Assembly: GCA_002839705.1 (NCBI GenBank)
Contig: PGYO01000015.1
Coordinates: 1-40,564, forward strand
Direction of reading: 5' to 3'
DNA from: Methanobacteriales archaeon HGW-Methanobacteriales-1
GTDB taxonomy: Archaea; Methanobacteriota; Methanobacteria; Methanobacteriales; Methanobacteriaceae
Length of the DNA stretch: 40,564 nt
In this document: in pieces, positions 1 to 8,779 of the stretch
How the letters are laid out: the number at the start of each line of letters is the position of its first letter
Numbering within the stretch: position 1 is the first letter of the stretch
The notes under the pieces: model-generated
Databases searched by the model: none
The model's input: only the letters and a program-made list of their open reading frames with translations
What the model was told of the DNA's origin: nothing
Program-made: the position numbers and the translations under genes

Positions 1-157
1 AAGTAAAGTCCTCCTGCGTTTTTTGTTGTACTGTGGGTGTTCCTATGGGAAGCTTTTGACGTTGCCGGCCATTTCTTATAATCACATAATAAAATTAAAT
101 AAAAATTGACATTCTATTTTTAATAGTTTGAAATATTTAATTTCAGAAATTTTAACA

Positions 158-177
158 AAGTAGAGTATTCTCTACTT
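158..177. repeat. Perfect 8-bp hairpin
   Basis: AAGTAGAG and CTCTACTT pair perfectly around a 4-base loop (TATT), followed by a short T-rich run. It lies 18 bases before a second, GC-richer hairpin. The pair may form a transcription-termination or 3'-end processing region for a gene left of the window. Its role is inferred. Confidence 0.5.
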
Positions 178-194
178 ATTTTCACCCCTTTTTA

Positions 195-230
195 TTGGGC
201 GAATTTATATTCGCCCAAACCCCCTTTTAT
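195..230. terminator. Candidate terminator hairpin (9-bp stem)
   Basis: TTGGGCGAA (195-203) and TTCGCCCAA (210-218) are perfect complements around the loop TTTATA. A C-run and a TTTTATT tract follow, and a T-run also precedes the stem. Such a GC-rich stem in otherwise A/T-rich DNA suggests a terminator or a stable RNA 3' end. The strand it serves is not decided. Confidence 0.45.
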
Positions 231-339
231 TAATTCATCATAACTTTTTTTATAGAATTATAATCTAAAAATATCTTCTAATATTAAATTTTACTTTAAT
301 TAACTCATTATTAACAACTTTTTAATAAAAAAACAATAG

Positions 340-348
340 TTAAATACT
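340..348 (+). promoter_or_regulatory. Putative TATA box for the RNA candidate
   Basis: The sequence GTTAAATACTTAA around 338-350 resembles an archaeal box A. It lies about 25-30 bases before the sharp rise in GC content near 370, which is the expected TATA-to-start distance. No clear BRE was identified. Confidence 0.4.
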
Positions 349-369
349 TAATTAAACAATATCTTATTG

Positions 370-570
370 TCATATCTTTAACGACTGATGCCTATGGTCC
401 TTTTAAGACAGGGCGATAGCCTAGTATGAATAGAAGAAACCCAGCATTAGACAGACTGCCTGCTTCGAGGGTTGCTCGGGGAGGGAAGGGTTATCTACCG
501 ATGAACCAGACGAGTTAGTATGCAGGCAAAATCCTATATAAAATTCAATAATTTGAATTAATATTTTTTT
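370..570 (+). ncRNA. Candidate structured non-coding RNA, family unknown
   Basis: A GC-rich island (about 375-535) sits between very A/T-rich flanks, and no frame gives a plausible protein. It contains a perfect 7-bp long-range stem (TGCCTGC 457-463 with GCAGGCA 522-528), a compact GGC-GATA-GCC hairpin near 412-421, and a possible inner CTCG/CGAG pairing (475-478 with 511-514). A TATA-like box lies about 25-30 bases upstream. A hairpin plus T-run closes it (542-570). GC-rich islands in A/T-rich archaeal genomes are known to mark structured RNAs. I could not match it with confidence to SRP RNA, RNase P RNA, a C/D guide or a riboswitch. It could also be a long leader of the gene at 810, although the terminator-like end argues against that. 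Confidence 0.5.
542..570 (+). terminator. Hairpin plus T-run terminator
   Basis: AATTCAA (542-548) pairs with TTGAATT (553-559) around a 4-base loop. A run of seven T follows at 564-570. It lies just after the GC-rich RNA candidate and would end its transcript before the gene at 810. Confidence 0.45.
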
Positions 571-809
571 AATTCGTAAATCTCTAAAATAAATTCTTTT
601 TTAAATTAATCATATATTTTTACTATTTTATTATATTAACACATATATTAATCAAAACATAAATTGCTTGTTTCATGTATGTGGATTATTAATTATCTTA
701 CTATTTATTAATTTTTAGCTAAATTATTATAGGTATTTTTTTAAAAATATTAAATACAATTATAACTTGTTAGTTGAATCTGCTTTTAAAGAATAAAGGA
801 GAGTTTTTA

Positions 810-1226
810 ATGAAAGACTATAATAAAATATTTAATCCTGATGGAATCAAGGAATCTGATGAAAATCTGATTTCTGGTGCAATTAAATGCCTTGATGATT
901 TTGGTTATCAATTCAATTTGGAAAATCTGAAAGGAATGGATGATTTTCTTCACTTTCCACATTATTTATTAAGTGGGAATGAAGTGATTGTGTGGAATAC
1001 TCGCGGTCAATTACCCGAAAATTTTTTTCATGATTTAAAAAAACAAGGATGGAGCAAAACTGTAACTCAAAAGAGAGAGTTAATTCTGGTATCGTCAAAT
1101 AAAGTCCATTTCAAGGTGAAATATACTCGTGAAAAGGAAGATGGAACCATAATTTCTGAACATGAAAATATCTGGATTGTAATTCATAAAAATAATAAAT
1201 GGGGAATATTCTTACGTTCTTATTAA
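810..1226 (+). CDS. Hypothetical protein, 138 aa
   Basis: I do not recognise this protein. It is soluble, with no membrane segment, and mixes charged and aromatic residues in an alternating pattern (for example the HFKVKYTREKEDGT stretch followed by HENIWIVIH), which suggests a mainly beta-rich small domain. I chose the ATG at 810 because GGAGAG lies six bases before it. The frame stays open to a TTG at 774, but that start has no ribosome binding site. The gene stands alone between the RNA candidate upstream and the convergent MutS-family gene downstream. Nothing around it points to a function. Confidence 0.75.
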   Translation: MKDYNKIFNPDGIKESDENLISGAIKCLDDFGYQFNLENLKGMDDFLHFPHYLLSGNEVIVWNTRGQLPENFFHDLKKQGWSKTVTQKRELILVSSNKVHFKVKYTREKEDGTIISEHENIWIVIHKNNKWGIFLRSY

Positions 1227-1319
1227 TATTAATGGATGAATACCTGATATTTACGAAATTTATAACTGGTATTCTTTAAAAATTAAAATTAATTAATATG
1301 ATAACTAAAATTTCTCTAA

Positions 1320-3242
1320 CTAAAATTTCTCTAATATCTTACCATAAATATTCTTTAATTTCCCATCAGATCGTTCATATATCATTTTTAATATCAACTC
1401 GGGAGTACTCCGGGCCAAATAATTCATTTTAGGAGTTCTATCAACTAATAGGTTATAATTATCATCTAAACCTTTAGCTTCAATTCCATCTACTCTTATT
1501 GGAGCGTATTTGATGATTTCACGTGCCATGTGGGTTACTATTATTGCAAATGAATTTGAATCATTTATTAATTCTATAAAACTGGATATAATTTTCACTG
1601 CTGCTTCTAATTCGGTTATGGCTTCTAATTCGTCCAATAAAATGAGTTTCTGGTTATCAGTAGTCACAATTGGCATAAAAGTTCTTAAAAATGATTCAAA
1701 TGCTCCAGCATCTAGTGATCTTTGTTTAGAGAAGAAATAAACTTCATCAAGTAACTTTACTTCTGCTTTTTCAGCACAAACTGGCAAACCCATATGGGTC
1801 ATAATTGAAATCTGGGCTAAAGTTTCAAGCAATGTGGTTTTCCCTCCACTATTAGCTCCGGTGAGCAAGGCCACATTGTCCGGGTAAAAAAGGGAGTAAT
1901 CTATTCTCTGAATGTCTTCAGAAGAATTAGTGGATTCATTTTCATGAGCTAAATTCAGATGCAGTGCACCCTCTAGATGGAAAGCCTCTCCTATTTCAGG
2001 AGCTTTTAACTGGTAATAATAGGCAAAACATCCCAGGGCAAATTGATAATCAAATTCTAATGCTTCTTTGATTTCTTGATCAACATTTATCTTGATTTGT
2101 GAGAGTCTTTTAGCAGCTTTCACTTTTTTATCAAAAATTTCAATCTGTCTTTTTGATAGGTCCTGTTTTTTCACTCTTTCTAATTCTGCATCGTCAATTT
2201 CCAGAGGATATGTTCTGAGAAATGGATCAAATTCAGTACCAGTATCTAACTTAATGTCGGCACGTGCTTTACTGATTACTTCATCAAATATTTTCTCTAT
2301 TTTGTCAGTCATACCCTGATTTAAAAGGGCCAGAACTTCATCTCCTTTGAGGTCCACATTTTTGACCGAGGATTTTATTTCATCATCTGCCCTCTTCTTA
2401 GCAGAATTGACTGACTTGTCAAAATCAACTTCTTTGTATTTCAATTCTTCCAATTCATTCAATATTTCAATGGTTTCATTTAGAACAGTTTCCTTTTGTA
2501 ATAGATTTCTTAATTCTAAAACCTGAGTTAAAATTGATTTGTTGTGTGTAAAATAATTTAAAACAGATTCTGGAATAATTTCCAGAATTTCAGAATCTTT
2601 ACTAACCATCACTACATTTTCCTGTTCATCTAAGGCTAAATTACCATGGGAATACACATAAATGACAAATTCATATTCTTGAATTTCCCCGGATTCCTGG
2701 GCACTTATTATTGGAAAATGACGATTAAGGCCCAAATCAACTAGATAACCGTAATCTTCACTACTTTCAACAAGGATAGCAACTGATGGATCATAGTTTG
2801 GCTTAACTTCATGAGGTAAACTCAAATTGTTCAATAAGCCACGAACGTGTTTAATTGGGAGTGAGGAAACACTTCTTTTAGCTTCCATAACAAAATCAAT
2901 TGAAGATTTTATCTTTTCAGGATCTTGTAATGGTGAAAGGAGTAATATCTTATTTTTAGCATGGGAACTATGGGCATAAGATAAAATTTTTTCTAAAATT
3001 TCTTCATATAATTGCAGAGCCCTTTCAGTTTTTAGAAATTCTTCTGTGGAATTTCCAGAGAGATCATTTATGATTTCAATTGCTTTTCTTTGGCTCACGC
3101 CTTCAATACTTGAAATACGGTCTATTTCGAAGTTTTCAACCGCATTTACAAGTTCCTGTTCACCACCAAGTTGTTGTACAATTTTTTGGGCCATGCGTTC
3201 CCCCACACCCTTTACTTTAGTTAGATCTAGTTTTTTTCCCAT
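1320..3242 (-). CDS. MutS-family ATPase with N-terminal helix-hairpin-helix repeats
   Basis: This 640-residue protein is an archaeal MutS-related DNA-binding ATPase. Residues about 7-62 hold two helix-hairpin-helix motifs (KGVGERMAQKI and EGVSQRKAIEI), a non-specific DNA-binding module. The middle is largely helical, like the MutS core and lever. The C-terminus has the ABC-type ATPase: Walker A TGANSGGKTT (462-471), a signature-like SLDAGAFESF segment (about 509-518), Walker B LILLDELEA (533-541) and an H-loop VTH (about 569-571). There is no recognisable mismatch-recognition domain I and no C-terminal Smr nuclease domain, so it is closer to MutS2-like proteins than to repair MutS. Its role may be in recombination or branched-DNA handling rather than classical mismatch repair; that is inference. 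The next gene on the same strand is the U32 protein, with a 186-base gap. Confidence 0.88.
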   Translation of the reverse strand: MGKKLDLTKVKGVGERMAQKIVQQLGGEQELVNAVENFEIDRISSIEGVSQRKAIEIINDLSGNSTEEFLKTERALQLYEEILEKILSYAHSSHAKNKILLLSPLQDPEKIKSSIDFVMEAKRSVSSLPIKHVRGLLNNLSLPHEVKPNYDPSVAILVESSEDYGYLVDLGLNRHFPIISAQESGEIQEYEFVIYVYSHGNLALDEQENVVMVSKDSEILEIIPESVLNYFTHNKSILTQVLELRNLLQKETVLNETIEILNELEELKYKEVDFDKSVNSAKKRADDEIKSSVKNVDLKGDEVLALLNQGMTDKIEKIFDEVISKARADIKLDTGTEFDPFLRTYPLEIDDAELERVKKQDLSKRQIEIFDKKVKAAKRLSQIKINVDQEIKEALEFDYQFALGCFAYYYQLKAPEIGEAFHLEGALHLNLAHENESTNSSEDIQRIDYSLFYPDNVALLTGANSGGKTTLLETLAQISIMTHMGLPVCAEKAEVKLLDEVYFFSKQRSLDAGAFESFLRTFMPIVTTDNQKLILLDELEAITELEAAVKIISSFIELINDSNSFAIIVTHMAREIIKYAPIRVDGIEAKGLDDNYNLLVDRTPKMNYLARSTPELILKMIYERSDGKLKNIYGKILEKF

Positions 3243-3428
3243 CCTATTCCCTTTACCTTCGTTTTTTTATTAAATTGAGTTAATTAGAGATTATAATAAT
3301 TATTCACTTTTATATGATTATTCTTAAATGGAATATTTATAAGAATGGTGAGCGTGTGAAAAGAAATATCTTACATTTATTAGGATTTCATGATAGCATT
3401 ATAACTTTGAGGTAAGTTTTAGCTATAA

Positions 3429-6161
3429 CTAAACTAAATCTGCTTTATTCAAGCCTTGAAGGAAATTTCCAGCAGTAATTCCTCCTGTTGAAACTTTTTT
3501 TATCTTACTCTTAAGCTTATCAATTTGTAAATTAGAAGGATTTAAAGAATCAGCTAATGCTTCAGCATAATAATGTCCCATTTTTTCTAAATATAATGGT
3601 CCTTTAGCTCGAGCATCTATAGAAAAGTTGTAACAACCCAATTTCCTAAGTAATGGTAAATAATCAACTAGACAAACTTCTGCGGAGTTTTGAATTATAC
3701 TTTGACAGTCTGCAGATATTTTCAAAGGGAAAATCTGGTTTTTAACATCTTTAAGCCCTACAAAGAAATTATCTTTATTATTTTCTTTTATCAAATTGAA
3801 CTGAGAATTTGATAACAAATTAGATGATAAAATACATTCCTGACTAACAATAGATTCCAGGCTGCCTTGCACTATTATTTCTAAATCAATTGGATTTAAA
3901 TTAGTTTGCCTAGGTTTATCCGACCTAGAATTATTAGAAACTATTAAATCTTTATTCAATAGTGGTTTAATGTCATTTATTGATAACTCTGGAGATAAGG
4001 TTAATAGAGAAAATAATGGAGAAACATGGGAAATACTTTGATTATTCCAGATATTTAATGCTGAAGAACCATAAACTTTCCATTGTGGATGATTTTTGTG
4101 TAAATAACTGGCTAATCCAGGACTACCGACCATAATGCCCATATTTAATTGAGAAATCTCTGAAGATATGGATTTTAAAAGATCCAGGATATGTAATCTG
4201 CTTATATCTGGCCATTTCCAAACCATTTCAATATCTTTATTTTGGCATATATCATTCGATTCAATCAATATATTTACAAATTCATCAAATAATCCCTTTT
4301 CTTGGAAAGCATTTTTATCCTTTAAAATATTTTTGTTTGGATTAAAACAGTTTCCATAGATTTCAGATTCCAGCAATAGTGTGGGTTCTAAATATAATCT
4401 GTTAAAATTAGACTCATTAGCTGTTTTTAAAGTTTTAATATCACTTACATAAGCTGAAAGTGAAGTATTCATGGAATCATTCTTTTTAAACTTTTTAATA
4501 ATTTTTAATTCTTCTTTTACAATATTATATTCTTCCAGTGAGGATTTTAATTCTTCTTTTATAATATTATATTCTTCCAGTGAGGATTTTAATTCATCAG
4601 GAGATGGCAAATAACTTTGAATAAGTTTTTTTTCTACAGAATCAATTAAATCTCTTCGCAACTGGTTTATTTCTCGCAAAGGCATAAAAAGATTTCCAGA
4701 ATAGTTTAAATTTTCAAAAATAACATTAAATGGCTTTTTTCCCACTTTAATGATTTGTTTTTTTATTTCATCTGCACTGACAGGCCTATTTATGGCCTCT
4801 TCCATGGGCATACTTGCCTTGATTTTAGTAGCTATCTTTCCATTAGGACCTACTAATTCTGCCTTCAGCTCGGGATAATTATTTTCAAGAACCTTAAACT
4901 CAATTTTCAAATTTAAAAATCTTTTTTTAGGTTCAAACGATGGTATTAATTTTTTTAGATCATTTTTGCGTGTTAAATAAACTTTAGAATTTATTTGCAC
5001 GGTTTTTTTTGCTTGCACTATCAGGTTTTTCCCATTGAGAGCGGGTTCAACATCCAGATCAAATCCAGTACTTTTCAATTCGTTATCTATATCAAAAAAC
5101 AACCCATCTCCTTTTTGAGGAATGGTAAGGGTTCTTAAAGAAATAATCACTTTTTTATTTTTCCCTTTGATTTTTTTCACATCACCAAGATAAAGACCTC
5201 TATGGCCTGGTTTTTTCCGAGCCATAATATTGTTTTCAGGACCCGGCAACAGATGTCCAGATGTAAATTCTCTGTTAAATGCTAGTTTCAGAGTTTCCAT
5301 ATCCTCTTGCAGTGGTTTCCAATCACCTTTAGCTATTTTATCAAGAGCCCTTCGATATATTCCTACCACAATACCCACATATTCTGGAGATCTCATGCGG
5401 CCTTCAATTTTTAGACTTTTAATCCCAGATTTTACTAATATGTCTAGATGTGGATAATGGGCCAAGTCCCTAGTTGATAGCAAAAAATTTTCAGGTAAAT
5501 CAACTTTATTCAGGTCATGGGGCCGACCATAATTATCCTTTTGACCATAAACTAAAGAATAGGGTTTTCTACAGGGCTGGGCACACATACCTCTATTTCC
5601 ACTCCTCCCACCTATGAATGAAGAGAGAAGACACTGGCCAGAGTAACCATAGCATAAAGCACCATGAATGAATATTTCCAGATCCAGACCGCTGGATTTT
5701 GCAAATGATTTGATTTCATCAATTGAGAGTTCACGAGAGAGTACGGCTCTTTTAAAACCATTTTCCTCCAACCATTTCAGATTTTCTCCATTATGTATGG
5801 TCATTTGAGTAGATGCATGAAGATTTAGATTAGGAACCACTCTTTGGGATAAATTTACTACTCCCAAATCTTGCACCAATATGGCATCTACTCCTATTTG
5901 ATAAAGCTTTAAGAGGTACTGGGCAATAGATGGCAGCTCTGAATCTTTAATTAGGGTATTAACTGTCACATAAACTTTTACTCCGTTTAAATGGGCATAG
6001 TTAACAACCTCTGAGATTTCTTTTTCAGAAAAATTTTCAGCAAACTGTCTGGCTCCAAAATTTTTTCCAGATAAGTACACTGCGTCCGCTCCTGAGTTTA
6101 CAGCTGCTTTCATAGATTCAATAGACCCTGCGGGCGCTAAAAGTTCAGGAATATTTCTCAA
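3429..6161 (-). CDS. U32 peptidase-family protein (910 aa)
   Basis: The N-terminal half is a U32 family (PF01136) domain, starting with the PELLAPAG motif and containing the family signature at about 162-181 (EIFIHGALCYGYSGQC). Cysteines at about 170, 177, 193 and 197 are the likely iron-sulfur ligands. The family was first described as collagenase-like peptidases, but several members (RlhA, TrhP) act in RNA hydroxylation, so a tRNA or rRNA modification role is as likely as proteolysis. The C-terminal half is long and includes regions like those of other long U32 proteins. Around residues 525-553 a 14-residue unit, ELKSSLEEYNIIKE, is repeated in tandem with one substitution, apparently a recent 42-bp duplication in a coiled-coil linker. 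The ATG at 6161 sits behind GGAGGAGA on the minus strand. Confidence 0.9.
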   Translation of the reverse strand: MRNIPELLAPAGSIESMKAAVNSGADAVYLSGKNFGARQFAENFSEKEISEVVNYAHLNGVKVYVTVNTLIKDSELPSIAQYLLKLYQIGVDAILVQDLGVVNLSQRVVPNLNLHASTQMTIHNGENLKWLEENGFKRAVLSRELSIDEIKSFAKSSGLDLEIFIHGALCYGYSGQCLLSSFIGGRSGNRGMCAQPCRKPYSLVYGQKDNYGRPHDLNKVDLPENFLLSTRDLAHYPHLDILVKSGIKSLKIEGRMRSPEYVGIVVGIYRRALDKIAKGDWKPLQEDMETLKLAFNREFTSGHLLPGPENNIMARKKPGHRGLYLGDVKKIKGKNKKVIISLRTLTIPQKGDGLFFDIDNELKSTGFDLDVEPALNGKNLIVQAKKTVQINSKVYLTRKNDLKKLIPSFEPKKRFLNLKIEFKVLENNYPELKAELVGPNGKIATKIKASMPMEEAINRPVSADEIKKQIIKVGKKPFNVIFENLNYSGNLFMPLREINQLRRDLIDSVEKKLIQSYLPSPDELKSSLEEYNIIKEELKSSLEEYNIVKEELKIIKKFKKNDSMNTSLSAYVSDIKTLKTANESNFNRLYLEPTLLLESEIYGNCFNPNKNILKDKNAFQEKGLFDEFVNILIESNDICQNKDIEMVWKWPDISRLHILDLLKSISSEISQLNMGIMVGSPGLASYLHKNHPQWKVYGSSALNIWNNQSISHVSPLFSLLTLSPELSINDIKPLLNKDLIVSNNSRSDKPRQTNLNPIDLEIIVQGSLESIVSQECILSSNLLSNSQFNLIKENNKDNFFVGLKDVKNQIFPLKISADCQSIIQNSAEVCLVDYLPLLRKLGCYNFSIDARAKGPLYLEKMGHYYAEALADSLNPSNLQIDKLKSKIKKVSTGGITAGNFLQGLNKADLV
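4503..4586. repeat. 42-bp tandem duplication inside the U32 gene
   Basis: Bases 4503-4544 and 4545-4586 are adjacent copies differing at one position (C at 4520, T at 4562). A third partial copy of nine bases follows. The unit is exactly 14 codons, so the reading frame is kept and a predicted coiled-coil linker is lengthened. Near identity suggests a recent slippage or duplication event, and copy number may vary between strains. Confidence 0.9.
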
Positions 6162-6404
6162 GAGATCTCCTCCAAAATAATAATTAGCTGGTAATGTGTA
6201 TGGTTAAGTTATAAGTTATAATAAGACGGAAAATCTTTTTCAATTTGTTAACCTTACTAAATAGTCGTAATTAATTAAATTCATCAATAAGAAGTATTTT
6301 TTTAAATTATTAAACATTATTAAACAAAAATAAAATTATTAATAGATTAATCATAGAAATTAATAGTGAATCATATTCTTGGAAACTTGGGTGGTTGATT
6401 ATTA

Positions 6405-7760
6405 TCATCTAATTTCTATCATCATTTCTGAAACAATTTTAAGGAATTTTTCAACAATAACTCTGTTCTTCTCTTCGCTTTCTCTTAGCTTTTCCTCAGA
6501 AAGCTTTCGATGAATGGCTAAGGCATAAAGGTCTGCTAATTGTTGAACTACGATTAAATCGTTTTCAGTGTAATTTTCTTCACTATTAGATAGTGCTATC
6601 ATTCCTATTCTTTTATCATTTAACATGGCCGGAACGCCAATGAAATTTTTAATAGGAATATGTCCTTCTGGTGTTCCCACAGATATTTCTTCTTCAGATG
6701 GGTTATTGGTAAGTATGGCTTCTTTATTGTCAAGAACCCAGCCCCATAATCCCCCCACATCATTAAAAGAAAATTCGCTTTCAAAAACATTATCTATATG
6801 ACATTTTTCCCATACTTTTTTAGTAAGGCTGAAATTTTTAAGGTTCCTTGTGCCTGGCTCTACATAACCCACAAAACAAAATTCGCTTTTAGTAAGGTCT
6901 TTAGCATATTTTAACACTTGATTGGATATATATTCAATATCTGTAGGATTCAATAGTTTTTTTCCCAGCTTAGCCAGAGCCGTATTAATTTCTGTTTCAT
7001 GTGAAAGTGCATCTTCTGCCTTTTTTAAATCAGATATGTCTCTTAAAATTCCAGTAATTCCAATTAACTCACCTTCAGAGTTTTTTAGAGGAGAAAGTGA
7101 TGTTTGGAAGTAAACTGGTTTATGAGCAATATCTCCGGACCAATTATAAACAATGCTTTCACCACCTAAAACTCTTTTATTGGCTTCTTGGTGTATTTTC
7201 TTATCTTCTCCAAACATTTCAGCTGTCGTTTTGCCAATAAAATCTTCAGCACGCACACCATATCGTTTAATTTGATTTTCAGAAATCATGGTGCAGCGTT
7301 CATCTAAATCCAGTGTGAAAAGTATGTCCTGCATTGAATTAACTATTATTCTATATTTTTCTTCACTTTCTTTAAGCCGAGTATCCATTTCGTTTTTATA
7401 AAGAGCTACTTCAATGACGCTATGCAATTCTCGGTCTTCAAAAGGTTTTATTATGTAACCAAAGGGCCCGGTATACTTAGCTCTTTTGAGAGTTTTCTCA
7501 TCAGAATAGGCAGTGAGGTATACTATTGGTATCTTAAACTTTTCTCCAATTACTTCTGCTGCTTCAATACCATCAATTTTTCCTTTTAATACAATATCCA
7601 TTAAAATAATATCTGGTTTGGTTTTTTCAGCCATTTCAATAGCCTTCTCACCAGAAGAAACTGTGGCACTGACTTCATATCCTAAACTATCAAGCCTCTG
7701 ACTAATGTCAATTGCTACAATGCTTTCATCTTCCACTACCATGACTTTAGTTTTAGACAT
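6405..7760 (-). CDS. Response regulator with PAS and GAF domains
   Basis: The protein has an N-terminal receiver domain (1-120) with acidic residues E10 and D11, phosphoacceptor D55, T83 and K105, all expected for a working CheY-like fold. A PAS domain follows (about 132-248, with a GITGILRDIS end typical of PAS-PAC), then a GAF domain (about 262-418) containing GLWGWVL and a NFIGVPAML strand. It ends after a short coiled segment with no histidine kinase, DNA-binding or GGDEF output domain. It is therefore likely an intermediate in a phosphorelay or a protein-interaction switch. Multi-domain regulators of this kind are common in Methanobacterium. The partner kinase is not in the window, although a decayed kinase fragment lies at 17582-17875. 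The start is the ATG at 7760, preceded by a purine-rich AGGGGTGAA site. Confidence 0.88.
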   Translation of the reverse strand: MSKTKVMVVEDESIVAIDISQRLDSLGYEVSATVSSGEKAIEMAEKTKPDIILMDIVLKGKIDGIEAAEVIGEKFKIPIVYLTAYSDEKTLKRAKYTGPFGYIIKPFEDRELHSVIEVALYKNEMDTRLKESEEKYRIIVNSMQDILFTLDLDERCTMISENQIKRYGVRAEDFIGKTTAEMFGEDKKIHQEANKRVLGGESIVYNWSGDIAHKPVYFQTSLSPLKNSEGELIGITGILRDISDLKKAEDALSHETEINTALAKLGKKLLNPTDIEYISNQVLKYAKDLTKSEFCFVGYVEPGTRNLKNFSLTKKVWEKCHIDNVFESEFSFNDVGGLWGWVLDNKEAILTNNPSEEEISVGTPEGHIPIKNFIGVPAMLNDKRIGMIALSNSEENYTENDLIVVQQLADLYALAIHRKLSEEKLRESEEKNRVIVEKFLKIVSEMMIEIR

Positions 7761-8009
7761 AATTCACCCCTAGAATTAATACAAAAAGGTTAGTTTTAAT
7801 AAATTATAGTTTTTGATTAATTATTTGGAAGAGATTCTTATTATAAATATCTACTAAAATTAGGTGAAAATTATATTTTAAAAAACATTGTGGCTTGAAA
7901 ATAATATTCCCATTATTCCTTTATAATAATCTAAATCATATTTTTTTCCATTATTAAAATTCTATTTTAAAATATTCCCATTAAATGTTTGGTTGGATTC
8001 ACTTTAAGA

Positions 8010-8020
8010 AAATATATTAA
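8010..8020 (+). promoter_or_regulatory. TATA-like box of tmk
   Basis: AAATATATTAA lies about 26-36 bases before the tmk ATG at 8046, so transcription would begin at or just before the start codon. No Shine-Dalgarno-type motif is seen, which suggests a leaderless or nearly leaderless mRNA. Confidence 0.4.
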
Positions 8021-8045
8021 GATATAAATTATATAATGAAATTCT

Positions 8046-8669
8046 ATGTACATTTGTTTGGAAGGTATTGATGGTGCAGGGAAGTCTACTCAGGTAAAAC
8101 TACTGGAAAAATGGCTTGAAGAAAATGGATATGATGTAGAAATGATTGTGGAACCTACCTCATCTCCTGTGGGTGTTTTAATTCGTGAAATGCTTCAAGA
8201 CCCTCGGGCCACAAAACCTGAATTTCAAAAGATGTTGGGACTTCTTTTTGCAGCTGATAGGCTTGCTTTAAAAGATAAACTTCTGGAAAATGAAGAAAAT
8301 ATCGATAATGATAATAAAATAATGCTTAGTGACCGTTGTTTTTATTCCAGTCTGGCCTATCAAAGCCCTTTTGAATGGATTAGTGAGATAAATAAATATG
8401 CTAAAAGACCAGATTTAGTGATTTTCTTGGATATCGATGTTAAAACTGCAGTTTCTAGATGTCAGGGAATTGATAAATTCGAAAATGAGTCTTTTTTAAA
8501 GAAAGTAAGTGATAATTATAGGAAAATAGGGGAAAATTCTTTGAAAGAACATAAAAAAGAAAATTTTCTGGTTATTAATGCTAATAATGGCTCAAATCTG
8601 GTGCACCATGACATAAAAAAAGCATTAGCTCCTTATTTAGGAATTTGTGTTGATGGAATAGTAGATTAA
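8046..8669 (+). CDS. tmk: Thymidylate kinase
   Basis: This is dTMP kinase, which phosphorylates dTMP to dTDP with ATP for DNA synthesis. The 207 residues match the usual family length. The P-loop is GIDGAGKST (7-15), followed by the EPTSSPVG substrate motif, the DR pair of the SDRCFYSSLAYQ motif (96-97), and an LDID segment before the LID region. The ATG at 8046 is the only start that leaves the P-loop intact, with just six residues before it. The gene is transcribed divergently from the REC-PAS-GAF gene, and a TATA-like box is so close that the mRNA is probably leaderless. A long hairpin lies downstream at 8745-8779. Confidence 0.95.
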   Translation: MYICLEGIDGAGKSTQVKLLEKWLEENGYDVEMIVEPTSSPVGVLIREMLQDPRATKPEFQKMLGLLFAADRLALKDKLLENEENIDNDNKIMLSDRCFYSSLAYQSPFEWISEINKYAKRPDLVIFLDIDVKTAVSRCQGIDKFENESFLKKVSDNYRKIGENSLKEHKKENFLVINANNGSNLVHHDIKKALAPYLGICVDGIVD

Positions 8670-8744
8670 TTAAATAAAATTAAACCAAGATTAGAAATAA
8701 TATAATATTAGAATAAACAATCGCTTAAAAATAATTTTTTTGAA

Positions 8745-8779
8745 AAAATAGTTTTATAAAAATTTTATAAAACTATTTT
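8745..8779. terminator. Bidirectional hairpin terminator, 16-bp perfect stem
   Basis: Bases 8745-8760 and 8764-8779 are perfect reverse complements with a 3-base loop. The left arm starts with A-runs and the right arm ends TATTTT, so it can read as stem plus U-tract in both directions. It lies between the convergent tmk and the small gene at 8773-8988, and overlaps the last two codons and stop of the latter. Confidence 0.65.

Larger units (their letters stand above)
1..339. other. Gene-free stretch at the left edge
   Basis: I see no convincing complete gene here. The first 100 bases have better base balance than what follows and could be the end of a neighbouring gene or element, but no frame gives a recognisable protein. 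Two strong hairpins (158-177 and 195-218) are listed separately. The rest is A/T-rich spacer leading to the promoter of the RNA candidate at 370-570. Confidence 0.5.

Noticed and set aside
1-100. Possible end of a protein gene at the left edge
   Set aside because: Several frames are open over short distances on both strands, but none shows a recognisable motif.
400-530. Resemblance to RNase P RNA pieces (GCCTAG-TGAAT...AACCC and GGGGAGGGAAG)
   Set aside because: The pieces appear in the reverse of the normal order and the central conserved regions are missing in this short island, so I do not call rnpB.
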